This document shows, one piece after another, positions 34,990 through 48,489 of a DNA stretch of 64,000 nt. Numbering within the stretch: the stretch's first letter is position 1; every line of letters starts with the position of its first letter. Made by a program: the position numbers and the translations under genes. The DNA comes from Uloborus plumipes. Taxonomy: Eukaryota; Arthropoda; Arachnida; Araneae; Uloboridae. Below the pieces are notes generated by a model. The model had not been told where the DNA came from. It did not search any database and saw only the letters and a list, made by a program, of their open reading frames with translations. Location of the stretch: the NCBI GenBank assembly GCA_038373865.1, contig JAXGGA010004732.1:1-64000 (forward strand), in the 5' to 3' direction.

Positions 34990-37900
34990 TAAATTTAAAT
35001 AGTTCTTTTGGACTCAATTTTATGAATTGTGTTTTTCCTTTTTTTAGATAAGTGATATCTACTCTAGACAGTGAATGCAATCAACATATAATACTTTGAT
35101 ATGTCTTGTTTGTAACGTTGACTAGTTGTATTTCATTGTCCAGCTCCATTTAATGTAATTATAATTTTTTAATTTAATGTTTAAAGCTTCAATTTTATGC
35201 ATCCTTGATATGTATAACCCAATGAAGTATACAGAAGTGCGATTGCAAAAAAAGAAAAAAAAAATGTCTTTGCAAAACTTATGTTATCTACAACTGCAAT
35301 GAATTAACTCAAAATATCATAATATATTTTTTTTTGAAAATTTTTCCTCTAAGCTGGTAGTTAGCTTTGAACTAGAAGTGTATGTCACAAAATTCAATAT
35401 GCCAAATTCCAAGAAAATCTCCCTCGTAAATGCAGATTACTTGCATTTTAATCTACATAAATGGATCATTCATTTTGTAGATAGTTATTTATTAAAAGGG
35501 TAAGCGATAAAAATGAATGTGCAGAAATTTCAAGAAGAGCGTCTTCCGAAATATGTTCGTAAATGTAATTGATATTTTTGGCATTAGTTATGAAGCTAGT
35601 CATAAAGCATAAATGTATCAGGAGATAAAAACATGTCACTTTTTCTAACAGATTAAAAAAACGCTTATTTATTTTAATCACCATAAACAGTTGAAACGGC
35701 AATGAGCAACATAAGGAGATTTTCGAACTGGTCGAACGTTTTCCCTTTCGTTTTCGACCAAGCACATAAACGTAAAACATCCCATTCACTAATCCGGCTT
35801 TCGATTTCTCTCGTAACTGATTATGGAAGTTCATCCATAGCGCTGTACCCGGTATCTAAAGTAATTTTGAGTACAAGTTACAGTGCTCATCAGGAAAACC
35901 TGTTACATTCAGATTTCTACCCGCAGATATTTCATTACATACTAAACAGAGTGCAAGACCCGCAGTATTCCAAAAAATAAATAAATCTCAAAGCACTTCA
36001 GCTTGTTGAAAACGATTGATAACATGCTGAGAACAAATTTAACAAAATGTTTTATCAGTCATCGTGTTGCACTAGCGAAGGAATTATCCGACGACATACA
36101 GAAAAATCATTATCCATATATCGTTCATTGTAAAACTGGTGTATCTCTTTGTGAATGAGTTTACTATGCCTGATTATGTAAAGTTTCTCGCAAATGTTTC
36201 CTTAGGAAAAAAATTAGAAGTGTTCAGCTGCTATTTGATATTTATCTTTAAGAAAGTGCATTACTTCGCTTTTGTGATAAAAGTTTTAACTAAATGTTAC
36301 ACCAATCAGCATAAACTAATACGCATTACAAAATATGCAGATAGACCACTTTTGCAACACTTATATAAAAATGGCTCTACGTGCGTCGATGTGTGTGTAT
36401 GCCTTACACAAATGAACAGTTTATGCCGGATGTCTGCCAAATTTGGCACATAGGTCCTGTGATTCACACAAGATTTTTTCGCCAGAACATCCGTAAAAAG
36501 GAATGTTTGCGCTTATCGATAACAATGACAAAACTTTTTAACTTAAAAAAAAATCCAAAGAGGTCTAAATTTAAATATTGAGAACGAAAATTGTCCTTTT
36601 TTACATGCGAATGGGAGATTGTACACTGTTTTTTTTTTTTTTTTGCTTTATTTCAGTCTAATTGTTAAACATGCGTCACTTGACATACCTTTCATTTTTG
36701 AGGTAGACCATGCAATGCTCTACAACGTAACTAGTTGTTGAACCAGCTCCAAAATTCTTGCACATGCATGAACTAGGGAAACTTTTTTTGTGAGATTTAT
36801 TTATTTTACGTGATATTTTGTATACTCGAAGCTCGAAGCAGAGTTTGAATGAATCAAATGAGTTCGAAAGTGTTCTTTTTGTTTTCCCAGTGTCTCAGAA
36901 AAGAATGGAGGTCATTAGGTGTACTGGTTAATTACTCAAAAAAAGTGCATGTCAAAAATTTTAGCACTATTTGAGATCATTTTCATAAAATTTCGAAATC
37001 TCACGAACTAAATCTTCTAAAATAAAGATATGAAATCGATCGTCACATCTTACAGTTTCCTCAGCACTTCTGAATTGAAAATTGATGAATGATTTAAAAG
37101 TACGCATTGGTTTTAAGAAAAATCATTATCCAGCGGTATTAAACGGAAGTGAAGTTCCGATAAAAAGATAGAAGTTGGATGAGCTTATGTTCCAGATTTA
37201 CACATGCATGACGAAAACTGATTCCAGAGCCAATGACAAATCATTGACTCTGAAGTCATATTTCTCTGCTGATAAAAGTATATATACGAGTAAGGTAAAA
37301 AATGTTGGAAAAGTAAGGAAGAAAAGTTAAAGTTACGTTGAATATGCAGTTGGTGCTTTCTTCTAATAATACTAAAATTATGATTTGTGAAAACTAGTTC
37401 TTAGTTGGCTAAGAACTTAGTAACTAAGTTCTGGTTTTTTCCACAAGCGTGGAAAATGATCCTAATCAACAGGAGAAAGTTTTAATACTATTTTTTATGG
37501 GTTAAACAGCAACCATTAGTTTTTTTGTTGATATGAGTATTGTTTTTAAGGTGTCTAGTATTCCTAACGTTGGCTAAATTAATGGATTGGGTAAAAGTTT
37601 TGTCTTAAAAAAAAGAAAAAAGCTAAAGAAAAACAAGGAAAAAAATTACGAAAAAAGATAATATTTTTAGTTTTAGGTGCATCATTTTTATTCTACTTTA
37701 CATTTCTTAAAATTTGGATGCAGTTTTGAATGAAACAGTCCATTAGCAATTTTAGTGCTTATTAAGCTAACTAGTATGTCGTGGCCATCACAAAGCTTTT
37801 TTTATATATTCTTTGATCTAACGTATAAACGCTCTTATAAATACTGCTAGTGCAAATACTACTGTTAGAAAACACGGGAAGATGTCGATAATTGGAAACA

Positions 37901-38634
37901 GGTCAGCTTAATTCATTGGTGTTCAAGTTTTGGCACCAACACCTGCGCCCAGAATGTTTATTTTTTTTTGTATACGTAATCAAAGCTTAGGGAAATATCT
38001 ATTTACATAAGGTTAACGAAATAGAAACCTCGCTCAAAAATTTGACAAAAGCTCCTGTTTTCCAACTATCAAAATACCCCCCCCCCCCCACCAAAAAAAT
38101 AGGAGAGAAAATGAAAGCTATTGGGAAAGCATTCCTCAAATCAAACACAAATATTCTAAAATGTATACCTTAATGTCATACCATTTATCAAAAAAATACG
38201 CATTTTTAAAGTACCGAGACAGAACAATGAACCACACACAGTTGGTTACATTATATTCTCACAGACAGGAGCTGATACAGAAATAGTTTTGGAGGGGAGC
38301 TTGGAAGTAACAGACACCCCACCTGATGCATTTTTTCATAATCTTTTCTCGAGGTTCTTTCAAAATACTTTTATTCCTACCTTCATCTTAATTATCGATT
38401 TCATCAAATAAGAATTTATGGAGAAATCGCGATAGGATGTAACTTTGAGTCATAAAATTATAAACCAGTGAATTAGATCACTTTCTTGTGTTTTCACACT
38501 GACCACCAATGGACCCCACTCCAATAGGAAACATTTTTTTTAAATATGCTTTGTCATATTTTTAAAATAAGAGTTCAAAGAGCTTGATTTGTTCTATTTG
38601 GAAATAAAGTAAGGTACATTTGATGCGATAGTTA
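34990..38634. other. No gene or repeat recognised
   Basis: 3.6 kb of AT-rich sequence. Open frames at 35466-35980 on both strands overlap and have no recognisable product. A poly-C tract is at about 38080-38090. Nothing further is supported. Confidence 0.4.
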
Positions 38635-39393
38635 AGTTAGTTTTGTCCATTTCTGAAGGAAAAGTGTCCCCCCCCCTCCCCTCACAAATCTGTTATTCCT
38701 TACCAAGAGCTATCAAACTCCCGTTCAAAACCAGCATTGCCTACATGCAAAATAGCGTAATGAAAGGTTAACTAGTCGGAAAATTTTATTGTTTCTTTGC
38801 GGTACACTGTAAAAAATGAATGTTGTTTTTGCAGTATAATGCAGCTCATTTTACAGTAATAAACTAAATATTTATAATTTTGAAGAAAAATTTTTGAAGT
38901 AATTTTTGAAGTTGCTAATTTTACAGTAAAAAACTAAAACTGTTAATTTCACAGTAAAAAACTGCAAAATTGCTAAATTACAGTTTATTATCGTGTATTT
39001 TACAGTTTCGAACTGGAACCTTGGCTGCCAGTACGATACTGTTGTTTTTACATTATAATATTGCTAAATTTTACGGCAATAAACTGTAAAATTGCTAAAT
39101 TTACAGTAAGAAATGGTAAAATTGCTAGTTTTACAGCTTATTACTATGCATTTTACAGTTTTAAATTGGAACCTTGGCTGCCAGTATTATTCTGTAAAAA
39201 CAGCAGTTCATTTTTTGCAGTGTTAAATTAGTTTATACATTTCTGAAGAAAAAAGTGGTCCCTCCTCACAAATCCGTCATTCCTCACCAAGAGCTCTCAA
39301 ATTCCCTTTTAAAAGCAGCATTGCATACATGCAAAACAGCGTAATGAAAGGTTAACAAGTCAGAAACTTTTATTGTTTCTTTGCGGCAAACAA
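38635..39393. repeat. Diverged direct repeats of about 165 bp flanking a MITE
   Basis: 38635-38804 and 39223-39393 are direct copies. Shared words include CATGCAAAAYAGCGTAATGA, AAAGGTTAACWAGTC and TTTATTGTTTCTTTGCGG. MITE copy 8 lies exactly between them. The pair is far longer than a transposition duplication, so it is a segmental duplication. Confidence 0.8.
38805..39222. mobile_element. CACTG MITE family, copy 8
   Basis: It starts CACTGTAAAAAATGAATG and ends TTTTTTGCAGTG, with TA on the left. The right flank begins T(T)A, so the target site is slightly changed. It lies between 165-bp direct repeats. Confidence 0.85.
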
Positions 39394-41059
39394 TCAGCAA
39401 CTTTGTGAGAGAATGTCCGTGTATTGGAGGAATGTTCAAAATCCGAGTCCCTCAATCAGGTTCCTTCCTGTTGTCGAGGAAGGAAAACAAGAAGTCATTC
39501 TTTCGCTGATACAAAAAGAAGAGTGCTTCGTAATAAAAATCGATTAAATAAAAAGAAACGTTTACCGATTTGTTCTTCTTGTCACGTTGCGGAGTATTAT
39601 ATCAGAAATTGCTTCTAGATGTTTCTTCTGTTCAGTTGCTTCTCTTCAACTCAAAGAGGGATTTTTTTTTCAAAAAAACACAGATCTCTAGCCACGTCAT
39701 TTTCAAAGAAAGTCTTGTTGAAGAAAAGTTTTTAAAATTATTTTTGTTATTATCTACGAAATCCATTTATATCAACTTTTTAAAAAGTAACAAAAGGGTA
39801 CTGTCCAACCTCGAATACCGTACCTAGCACCGTTGAACAGTTCTATTCCAAAAAATGGTGACAGCTTGATGAAGAAAATGCACCATGGCAACATTTCTGG
39901 TTTGTCCGATGTTGTTTAATTTTTCTAATACTGCTAAGGAAGAGGAATAAATTTAAAAAAAAAAGACATAAACGCTAACCAGCACATAAAATAAACGAAT
40001 CCAACGAAAAACAAAACAAAACAAAGCAGTCTTCTCATATTCCTTATCTCTCTCATCACCAACACCCCTATTTTAACAAAATCAGTAGAGGCCTGGGACA
40101 TGCGCAAATACGACGGAGGTCGCCGGTAAAAATATCAAACAGTAATGTTCATTAATATGCACTGCATCAGTGTCATAACAATAAGAAGTGTCGTGTCTGA
40201 AAATCCTTTCTAAAATACGAAAAACTGCATCTTTCTATTTCTTACGTGATATTTATGGAGGTCAACATTTCGGTTCAGAGAGAATTGACATTTTTATGCG
40301 GTTGTCAGTAAGGATTAAAAGTATCATGATGTTTGAATGTGATAGTAAAGCTTCAAATATTGCTTAGTTGATGCATCTATGATTTTTAGCGACGTCATTT
40401 TCACAGCCATCATTTCGAAATTCAGACAAAAAAGGAAAATTTTGGCAGTGACATTTTTTTATTTTCCTCATTTTTTTAAATGTAAATGTAGGTTATGAGA
40501 ATAGAACATTCTGAAATTTTTAGAACTCCAAAAAATTTTCGCTCAGAAAAAAAAATCCTTAAGGTTGTGCAGAGCGTTTCTTGCAATAGGACTAAAAAAG
40601 CCGCATTTCAGTGCGCCATAGTTCTGTACAGAAATATCACCCCACAGTTATGTTTCTATTTCATAATTGTACTATGTCTGGTGATGATGACGTTATAGTT
40701 ATCTTGGTTGGCGGTTGTTGTTTTCAGCAGTTAAGCGGCCTCAAAGTAGGGTTTTTAATCCGTTTTCGCGCTATTTTTAACTGCATTATTTCAGGCAAAA
40801 TGCAACGCCACGAAATAAATTTAACACATACAGAAAATTTATACTATGAAGAAAATATGCGGCACAAAATTAGTTTGATGCTTAATCTTTCCTTTCGAGA
40901 AAAAGGCCGTGATATTTTCCAATTTTCAAAATTTGTGGCTTTTTGGTTGCATTTTACTCAAAAAAGAAACAGTAGAATTTTCTTTTTTACATATTATGAT
41001 ACCTGACTATGTGCAAAATAACGCAATAAAACAAGCTGCCTGGGGTCTCCTCTAGTTTT
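39394..41059. other. No gene recognised
   Basis: AT-rich, with short plus-strand open frames at 39424, 40495 and 40611 that lack features or splice context. Confidence 0.4.
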
Positions 41060-41495
41060 CAAGAAAAGAATTGAAGGGCTCGGGCGTAAATAGTGGTACT
41101 GTCGTCCCCGCTTAATCGGGTAACGGATAAACGAATACCCCGCTTATACGAATAAAAAATCCTAGAACCAAAGCCGTAGACGCAACGTTAAAAATCCCCG
41201 CTTAATCGAATAATATTTCTTGGAACCGACAATATTCGTTTAAATGGAGCCGACAGTATCTCACAAAATTTTAAAACTCCAATTATTTGGTGAAAACAAT
41301 GGTATGTGGGCATATAAACAGAAATATTACAATGTTTAAGGATGAACACATCCCTTAATAAACACACACGCACTTTGTTTTTTAAAATCAAAATACTTCC
41401 GGCAGTAATTTTTCGAAATGTTCACAAGCCATACCTTTGGTTTTAAAAATGCAATTATCACTATTTACACCCGAGCCCTTCAATTTTCTTTGAAG
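41060..41495. mobile_element. MITE with TTGAAGGGCTCGGG ends, hosting another MITE
   Basis: AAAGAATTGAAGGGCTCGGG on the left and the inverted CGAGCCCTTCAATTTTC on the right form ends of about 34 bp, each running into GTAAATAGTG. A second MITE (41099-41256) is inserted just inside the left end. No coding frame. Confidence 0.6.
41099..41256. mobile_element. 158-bp MITE, CTGTCG ends, TA target site
   Basis: It starts CTGTCGTCCCCGCTTAATCG, ends GGAGCCGACAG, and is flanked by TA at 41097-41098 and 41257-41258. Internal CCCCGCTTAATCG repeats occur. It is similar in style to pogo/Tigger-type MITEs and to the element at 44903-45074. Superfamily inferred from TA sites. Confidence 0.7.
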
Positions 41496-41772
41496 CTCAT
41501 TTTAATGCTTTTTCTCATAGTAAAATGTGTTCATCAAGTAGGTCAGATCTGCTGAAACTTTAAGTATATAGTGTATACTTAAGTATAGTTAAGTATATAA
41601 ACTTTAAGTATGAAGTATTGATAAATGTGTACAAATAAAGAGAGAAAGACTAAAAACCCCCTTTTTTTTGTCTAAATTTTTAAAATTTTTAGTTTTTTAC
41701 TAACAATTTACTCAAAAAACGATAAATCATTACCGAGAGAGCTTTTGAACGTACTTATTACTAGCTTTGAAC

Positions 41773-42643
41773 TATTGGAAAAATAAACTCTGTGAGGTAT
41801 CTTTACAGGCGTTCTAATGGGAGGTCACAGCGACCTCCTAAAAAATTTCATCCATTAACGACCAAAAAAAAAAAAATTCAATTTTTGTCATCGACCAGTA
41901 TTCACCGAGATATAAAACGCAGCGTTTTGTGACACACACCACTTTCCACTCACTGTCAATAACTCGTATTGGGTGGAAATATTCTCCCCAACGACGTCAG
42001 TAGAATGACAACCAGTCATTCTACTCAAAAGGTTATACGTTCCAATCTCATTTTCTGAACGTGTCGGTAAAACTTTGAAATCGAATATGTCTTTGAGGTA
42101 AAATTGAAAATCTTTCAAATTGTTTGTCCTGGAATTATTTTCCCACTGAATTTTATTTTCTAAACATAACTTAAGGGACATGGAGTTCTTATGAAAAGTT
42201 AGTTTTCGAATTTTTCGACTCAATTTGTTTTTCGCTTCAAACATTTAATATCTTAACTCTCCAGTTCATTCCAATTAAAAAATTCTTCTTCAATTATATT
42301 TGTTTGGTTTAGATCGTTTCAGAAAATCCTATAAATCGTTTTCATAGAATGAAAAATAAAGAAGTCACTTCAACATTTGATTTCTTGCTTTTTTGAGTAG
42401 AATGACCGGTTGTCATTCTACTGACGTCGTTGGGGAGAATATTTCCACCCAATACGAGTTATTGACAGTGAGTGAAAAGTGGTACGTGGCACAAAACGCT
42501 GCGATTTATATCTCGGTGAATATTGGTCGATGAAAAAAATTGAATTTTTTTTTTGTCATTAATTGATGAATTTTTTAGGAGGTCGCTGTGACCTCCCATT
42601 AGAACGCCGTTAAAGATACTTCACAGAATTTACTTTTCCAATA
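41773..42643. mobile_element. Foldback element with arms of about 250 bp
   Basis: The left arm (41773 to about 42030) and the right arm (about 42391-42643) are inverted copies. Both contain TCTAATGGGAGGTCACAGCG, TTCACCGAGATATAAAACGC-type sequence and AGTAGAATGACAACCAGTCA-type inner ends. The 360-bp loop has no recognised gene. Related, rearranged sequence is at 27200-27960. Confidence 0.8.
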
Positions 42644-43059
42644 TTCCAAAATTTATTGTTAACTCTGATAACAATCTCACTGATAAATTCTCGCCAGAAC
42701 AAGTGATAAATCAAATTCTTTATTATTTCTTGTTTTTTGGAAAAAAAAAAAAAAGAAGAAGCCATTCAGTTATATTCGATAAAAAGATTTAAGACTACCC
42801 GAAATCAAATATTAATTTAATTAAAATATCCTTAACTGCTTTCCTTACACATTTTTTTGAAAAAAAAACTGTAAAAAAGCATCACTGTTTTTAATTTTAT
42901 TATTAAATACAAGGAAACGAAGCAAAACAAAATATGTTGGTTCTAAGCTGAATTTTGAATATTTTACAGGTAGAAAATCATTTAGTTTCTCGGGATAATA
43001 AATACCTGCAACTCATACGAGCTCGAGAAACTCGGGATAATCACAAGCATCGAAACGAG
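42644..43059. repeat. Sequence shared with 27360-27560
   Basis: TACCTGCAACTCATACGAGC and CTCGGGATAATCA match the intron repeat near 27.5 kb, so the repeat family extends beyond the foldback arms. Confidence 0.55.
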
Positions 43060-43515
43060 TCCAGCAATTTGGCCACCACGAGACGCTGAAGATTCTCCCT
43101 AGAATAGGCAAACCAAAACCAAAAGCATAATCGTTTCCCACAGGCGTCAAGGATTCTTCTTAAAAGAGTGAAATTGGCTCGGACAGGCCCTCATTTATCG
43201 CATCTGGTCTTTTCTAAAAGGGCCGCCGTGATTTCGACTCCGGAGTCTGCCACTAATTGCTCGACTCATGCTTACGGAAATCGATCCACGGGAGCCAAGA
43301 AACGCTCTCAATTAATCACCGTTCCCGCGGAAAGCTGTTTCTTATTAAGGAAGGTTCACTGATTTCGAAAAATGGAATCCTTGCGTTTCACAAAGGGGAG
43401 AGCTTTCGACGCCGCTCGCTCTTTTTTCTTTTTTTGCTTGGCTCTCACGCCACTTATTACGTACATAAGCCGCGACTCGTAATGACCCGCTTCGAAATGA
43501 GAGGTTTTAATGCGG
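43060..43515. other. GC-elevated island
   Basis: About 450 bp, the largest of four GC-rich islands without transposon ends. Short open frames on both strands overlap without splice context. Candidate conserved non-coding element or unrecognised exon; composition only. Confidence 0.3.
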
Positions 43516-44570
43516 GTTAGATTTTCTGAAAAATTATTTGTCGAATAGGGTAATACTTTGAATAACTCGATAAACATTATGAGGCAATTTTATTTTCACC
43601 CTTAAGTGCAACGTGTTGCTATTTCGAAAAAAAACCCCAATTTAGTCTTTTAAAATACTGTGAGAGCTAATTGAAGCTCTATATAACCAAGAAAATACAG
43701 AAGATGCTACTAAACAATTTTAATCATGTAAATAGAGCCCCAATATGATGGAAAATGCACAGATTTGTTTTTTCAGCATTCGAGAGTATATAGGACGTTT
43801 TACTTAGTTTAGTGTGCTTCAAAATGCCTGTTTCTTGTTATTCTATGACTAGTCAAGGGCATTTGGTTGTAAATTACTCGCTAGTTTAGCAGTTGATGCC
43901 AAGTGGATTTTTAACTATGCATCATTTTAAAATTACGACTGTTTCGTATCTCCCCCATGATTTCAGTGAGAGTTTAAAACCAAAGAACTAAATTAAAAAA
44001 ACTTTTAAAAAATTATGAATTTCAGGACATTCACGATTGATATACATTCAGTTATAGTTATTAAAACTAACGTTTATTAAATACTAGCAAGTTGAAATAA
44101 ATATAACATGGAAAGGAGTTGCTTTAAAAACCACAGAGAACTGACTTTCATTTAGAATCAGGGAAATTGATTCAGCTGGTCACATGCTGACCTATGGACT
44201 GCATTTGAGCATTATCGCTGTAAAGCTTTAAATAGGCTTTCAAACTAATCGTGTTTCTGATGATTATTTGCGTACATCCCTTTCACAGGAAATTAAATCC
44301 CTGTTTTCATTTACTTCTTGGGGTAAATGAAAACCTAATTTAATTCACTAATAGATTTATAGCCTTGAATGCAATAGACAAAAATTATTCTCTTAATTCT
44401 TCCAAAAGGAAGAGAAGGGCAAAAAGCTAACACATTGAAAAAGCATTTCAATTTCCCCTAAAAAACCCGAAGGCAAACTGCTTTTTCTCAGATTCATGAT
44501 AAGAGTCTTTAGGTGAACTTTTGATCAGTCGGAACTAAATAGAGAAGGATTCTCATTTTAAAACCATATA
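43516..44570. other. No gene recognised
   Basis: AT-rich sequence without repeats or exons that I can support. Confidence 0.4.
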
Positions 44571-45117
44571 CACTGCAAATAAAGAACTGTTGTTTTTACA
44601 GTATAAATCTGGAAGCCGAGGCTCCAATTTAAAAAGTAAAATGGACAGTAAAGAATTTTAAAACAACTAATTTTACATTTTCTTACTGTAAAGTAAGACA
44701 TTTTACAGTAGGTTGCCGTAAAATTTAGCAGTATTATACTGCAAAAATAACAGTATAATACTGGCAGCAGAGGTTCCAGTTTAAAACTGTAAAACTCACG
44801 GTCATAAACTGTAAAATTAGCAATTTTACAGTTTAGTAGTGTAAAGTTAGAAATTTTATTGTTGTAAAATTAGCATTTTTACAGTTTATTACTATAAAAA
44901 TAGTCGAGCCCGCTTAATGGAATAGTCATTTTTCCATGAAAAAATATTCTAATAAGCGAGATATTCCATTATCCGGGATCAAAACAATGCATTATAGTGG
45001 TTTGGTACATTGAAAATGTATTACATTAAACGGGATATTCTTTTAAACGATATTCTAATAATCGGGCTCTACTGTAGCTGTATTATACTGTAAAAACGAC
45101 ATTCATTTTTTATAGTG
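44571..45117. mobile_element. CACTG MITE family, copy 9, hosting another MITE
   Basis: It starts CACTGCAAATAAAGAACTG and ends TTTATAGTG, with TA on both sides. A second element at 44903-45074 interrupts it. Confidence 0.8.
44903..45074. mobile_element. 172-bp MITE nested in copy 9
   Basis: It starts GTCGAGCCCGCTTAATGGAA and ends, inverted, CAGTAGAGCCCGATTATTAG. TA lies at 44901-44902 and 45075-45076. The host sequence rejoins as expected (TAGCTGTATTAT). Likely a pogo/Tigger-type MITE, by inference. Confidence 0.75.
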
Positions 45118-47820
45118 TAGCACAAAGAACAGGACCGCCATTTTAAGGCCGTTATGTCCAAACATAAGGCAATTTCCTCAGAAAACATAAAAACCACGCC
45201 CACTTATATGCAAATGCATTGATTTCTCAAAGGCCCCGACCCCTTAAATGACGAGCCTGACAAAGAAGAACAAAGTTATGTGTGTGCATTGAGTTAATGA
45301 ACATGGGATAACAAAGCCCCATGTAAAGGGAGCTTGATTCCAAAATTTCGGTTTTAAAAGTGTACACTAGTACGCGTACAAAATCGTGATGAAGGAAACT
45401 TATGTCTATGCTTCAAATGTTTTGCTTCGTGGATGTTAGACCATTTCAGTGCATACGCTAGTATGTATTAAACATAAGAAATCAGTTATCTTGCTAGATT
45501 TTCTCTGAGTGGCCTTTTACTCAAAATCTCATCAATTATTTTTTACGACTTAACGACCAGATACAATAATATTTTATTTTAAAATGCTTCAAACAAGGCT
45601 GAATCCGAACATCTCTGAGAACCAAAACATCGGACAGGTCATCAGCCTGTCATTTCAAGAAGTTCTTGGACAACATAAGGATAAGATACCGAGTAACATT
45701 TTGTATGAAAAGTTAATTTTGATAGAAGTTTGTAAAAACAAACTACCTCACTTCAAGCAACTTTTCTTTCGAATATAATAATTAGAACAGTAACTTAAAG
45801 AAATCTTGCACAATATTTACTGATGTATCGGTTGACACTAGAAATAATTTTTAAAACGAAATTTTAAAAATTATCTCCAAATGACCTTGTTTTTTAAATA
45901 CTGAAAATTAACCTTCCACGCTATTTACACGTACACCATGAGGGACAAAATTTATTCTTGCCAGTATTTATCCATTTATTCAACAATGGACGAGAATTTT
46001 TAAAAAAGAAACAAGAAATTAGTAACTTTAAAATGTAATCTTGAGACAGAACAACAATTAAAAATTATGACAACTTCTAGGAATCAAAAGTTAATTCTAG
46101 TTGTTAGCAGTTTAGAAGTAGAATCAAGGAACAATCGTTTATGATGTGTTTTTCAGGCAAAAAAGTATTTTTCTTGTTGTAAGTTTATCTCTCCCGTACT
46201 ATTTATTACCAACATAAACAAAATTTAATTGGAATATTTGTGTACTCTGATTAACATTCTAAAAGACTGCACACTTATTTTTTAAATGCACTTTTTATAT
46301 TCATGTGTTTTCTAATTGTTTCGCTAATATGGCCATTAAGGGAGGCTTGATTCACCTCAATTCGGAATGTTTCACACGGGTCAAATCTCCTCATTTAGTA
46401 TTATTTAATAGTATAAGAATTTGTAAGCTGTACGCCACATTTACTTTGTTTGAAAAAGACAAATTTTTAATTCAAATGGACTAATGGTTTTTTGTTCTTA
46501 ATTTGGCATTGCTCCCTCAATAGTCATTTGAAGCACTATCTGTTATGACGCGTTATTCTCATCAAACTAAACCCCACTGCAAATTGCTTTTATCATTGAT
46601 TTGTGAAAATTTATTAAGATACTCAATTAATCTTTACTTTCCTCAACTTTTGCGAAATTTCTTTATTTTATTGTAGCTGAAGTAATGTAACTTTTATATT
46701 ATTAAAGGAAAATTAATAAAATTATTTTCTTGAAAAGGCAGATGTGGTTGAAAGTTGACCAAATCAAGCATTTTCTGATACCCCTTTGAAACAGATGCCA
46801 TTAAGGTCCCTCATTTAATGATCAGTAGAAGCACAGAAAGATTTGCAGTGAAAATGAAATTTGACTCCGGCATTTCTTGCAGTCATAATCTCTACTGATT
46901 CAAATTAAATTTATATATAAATTTATAGTAATTCCTAAGACCTAATTAATGCTCGTACCTTGTAATAGTGTCTAATTAGACATCTAATTGAATCGATTAT
47001 TTCGAAAAGGGAATATCTCTAAAATTTAAAATTTTTCAGGGGAGCAAAAAAAAAAGGTAATAACTCAGAAAGATGTAACTTTTTCAAAATAAATGATATT
47101 TTCAGATTTTTTTATCTCAATGATAGAACTGCAGAGATGTTCCATTTTCACAAGAATAACGTGTTTATACGTTAATAACAGAATTCCATTAAAAAATTGA
47201 TTTTGAAAAAAAGCCGAGATGTTACCTTTTCGAAATAATCGATTCAATTATTTCTGCTTTTTTTTTTCAATTTTTAATTTATGTGGATCAAACCTCCCTC
47301 AAGTATAGAGGTTTGACCCGGTTTAGACACTCATGAAAAATTAGTAATAAGAAATTTAATACATAATTTTAAAAAAAAACTAATAGTGTGAAACGTTGCC
47401 AGACATCATAAGGAAAGAAATAATGTCACTTTGGAAATTGTCTAACGGCTGGGAAAAAAAGTAGAAAAATGCATTTGTAAGAAGTGGGTCAAAGATCCCT
47501 GGTTTCCCAATGATATTTGAGGCTTTAAGTTTGAATGAGATCTATCTTAAGTTTTGGAATTATTAATCGATATTGAACGCCGCTCACGCTGTTTAATAGC
47601 TTTAACAATCTATTCATCTTTTTTCAATATTAATTTAATACGAATGCAGTGCTAATATCATTTAGCAACATTAGATCAATTACGCTAATAATAGGTCTTT
47701 AATCTGGTGTTGAGATGAAAAATTTATGGCTCCTTATACCTGACCTCCTTTTTTTCCATACATATTTTAATTATCTTAGTTGCAAACTGAATTGTATTGT
47801 ATTTCAAATTTAAATGACAT
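45118..47820. other. No gene recognised
   Basis: 2.7 kb of AT-rich sequence. A 64-codon open frame at 45584 has no recognisable features. Confidence 0.4.
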
Positions 47821-48093
47821 ACAATGTAACAGCTAATTTTATAGTAATAAACTGTAAAAATTGCTAATTTTACAGTAATAAATTGTAAAATTGCTAGCTT
47901 TACAGTACTAAACTGCAAAATTGCTAATTTACAGTACTAAACTGTAAAATTACTAATTTTACAGTTTATTGCATTGTATTTTAGTTTTAAACTGGAACCC
48001 CTGCAAAAAAACTGTAAAATTTCAAGTTTTACAGTTTATTACTGTGTTTATTACAGCTTTATACTGTAAAAACAATAGTTGTTTTTTGCAGTG
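47821..48093. mobile_element. CACTG MITE family, copy 10 (5' truncated)
   Basis: The right end GTTTTTTGCAGTG then TA is intact. The left end begins with TGTAACAGCTAATTTTATAG and lacks CACTG. The tandem internal units are very regular (GTAAAATTGCTAATTTTACA). Confidence 0.75.
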
Positions 48094-48489
48094 TACTTAT
48101 TGCGCCGAAAAAAAAAAGACAAACACCAGGAGAGATCTTGCGCTTAAAAATATGACACTTACAATATTTTGTTTTTCACTCCGTCTGTCATCAGAAAATA
48201 GAGAGTAAATCTCACAAAGGTGTGTTTCGAAAAGTTTTGGGACACTCAAAGCTTCGGAACCTACTTCCTTTTAGAGGATGTAATCGTTTTAAATGGATTC
48301 AAGAAAACTCGACTAGAAACGTGAGGCGATACTGGAGACCCTTTTTTGAAGGACTCTTTTTCTTCCATCACCCGAGCCTATTGCATTTCAGTAGAGTGAT
48401 TCTGTTTACGAGGACTGAAAGACGGAGTTTTTAAGGACTTTTGCAGTAACTGGTGCTCTGGAAGCGTGTCATATGCTATCAAAAGACGG
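48094..48489. other. Unique-looking segment with a possible small exon
   Basis: Between two MITE copies. On the minus strand a pyrimidine-rich acceptor (TCTCTATTTTCTGATGACAG) is followed 22 bases later by a strong donor (GTAAGTGTC, ending at 48162). The 22-base exon would leave phase 2, as the first supported exon needs. This is weak evidence and is not called as CDS. Confidence 0.25.

Noticed and set aside
35466..35980. Overlapping open frames of 92-122 codons on both strands
   Set aside because: No domain, no splice context on the gene strand, and both strands are open by chance.
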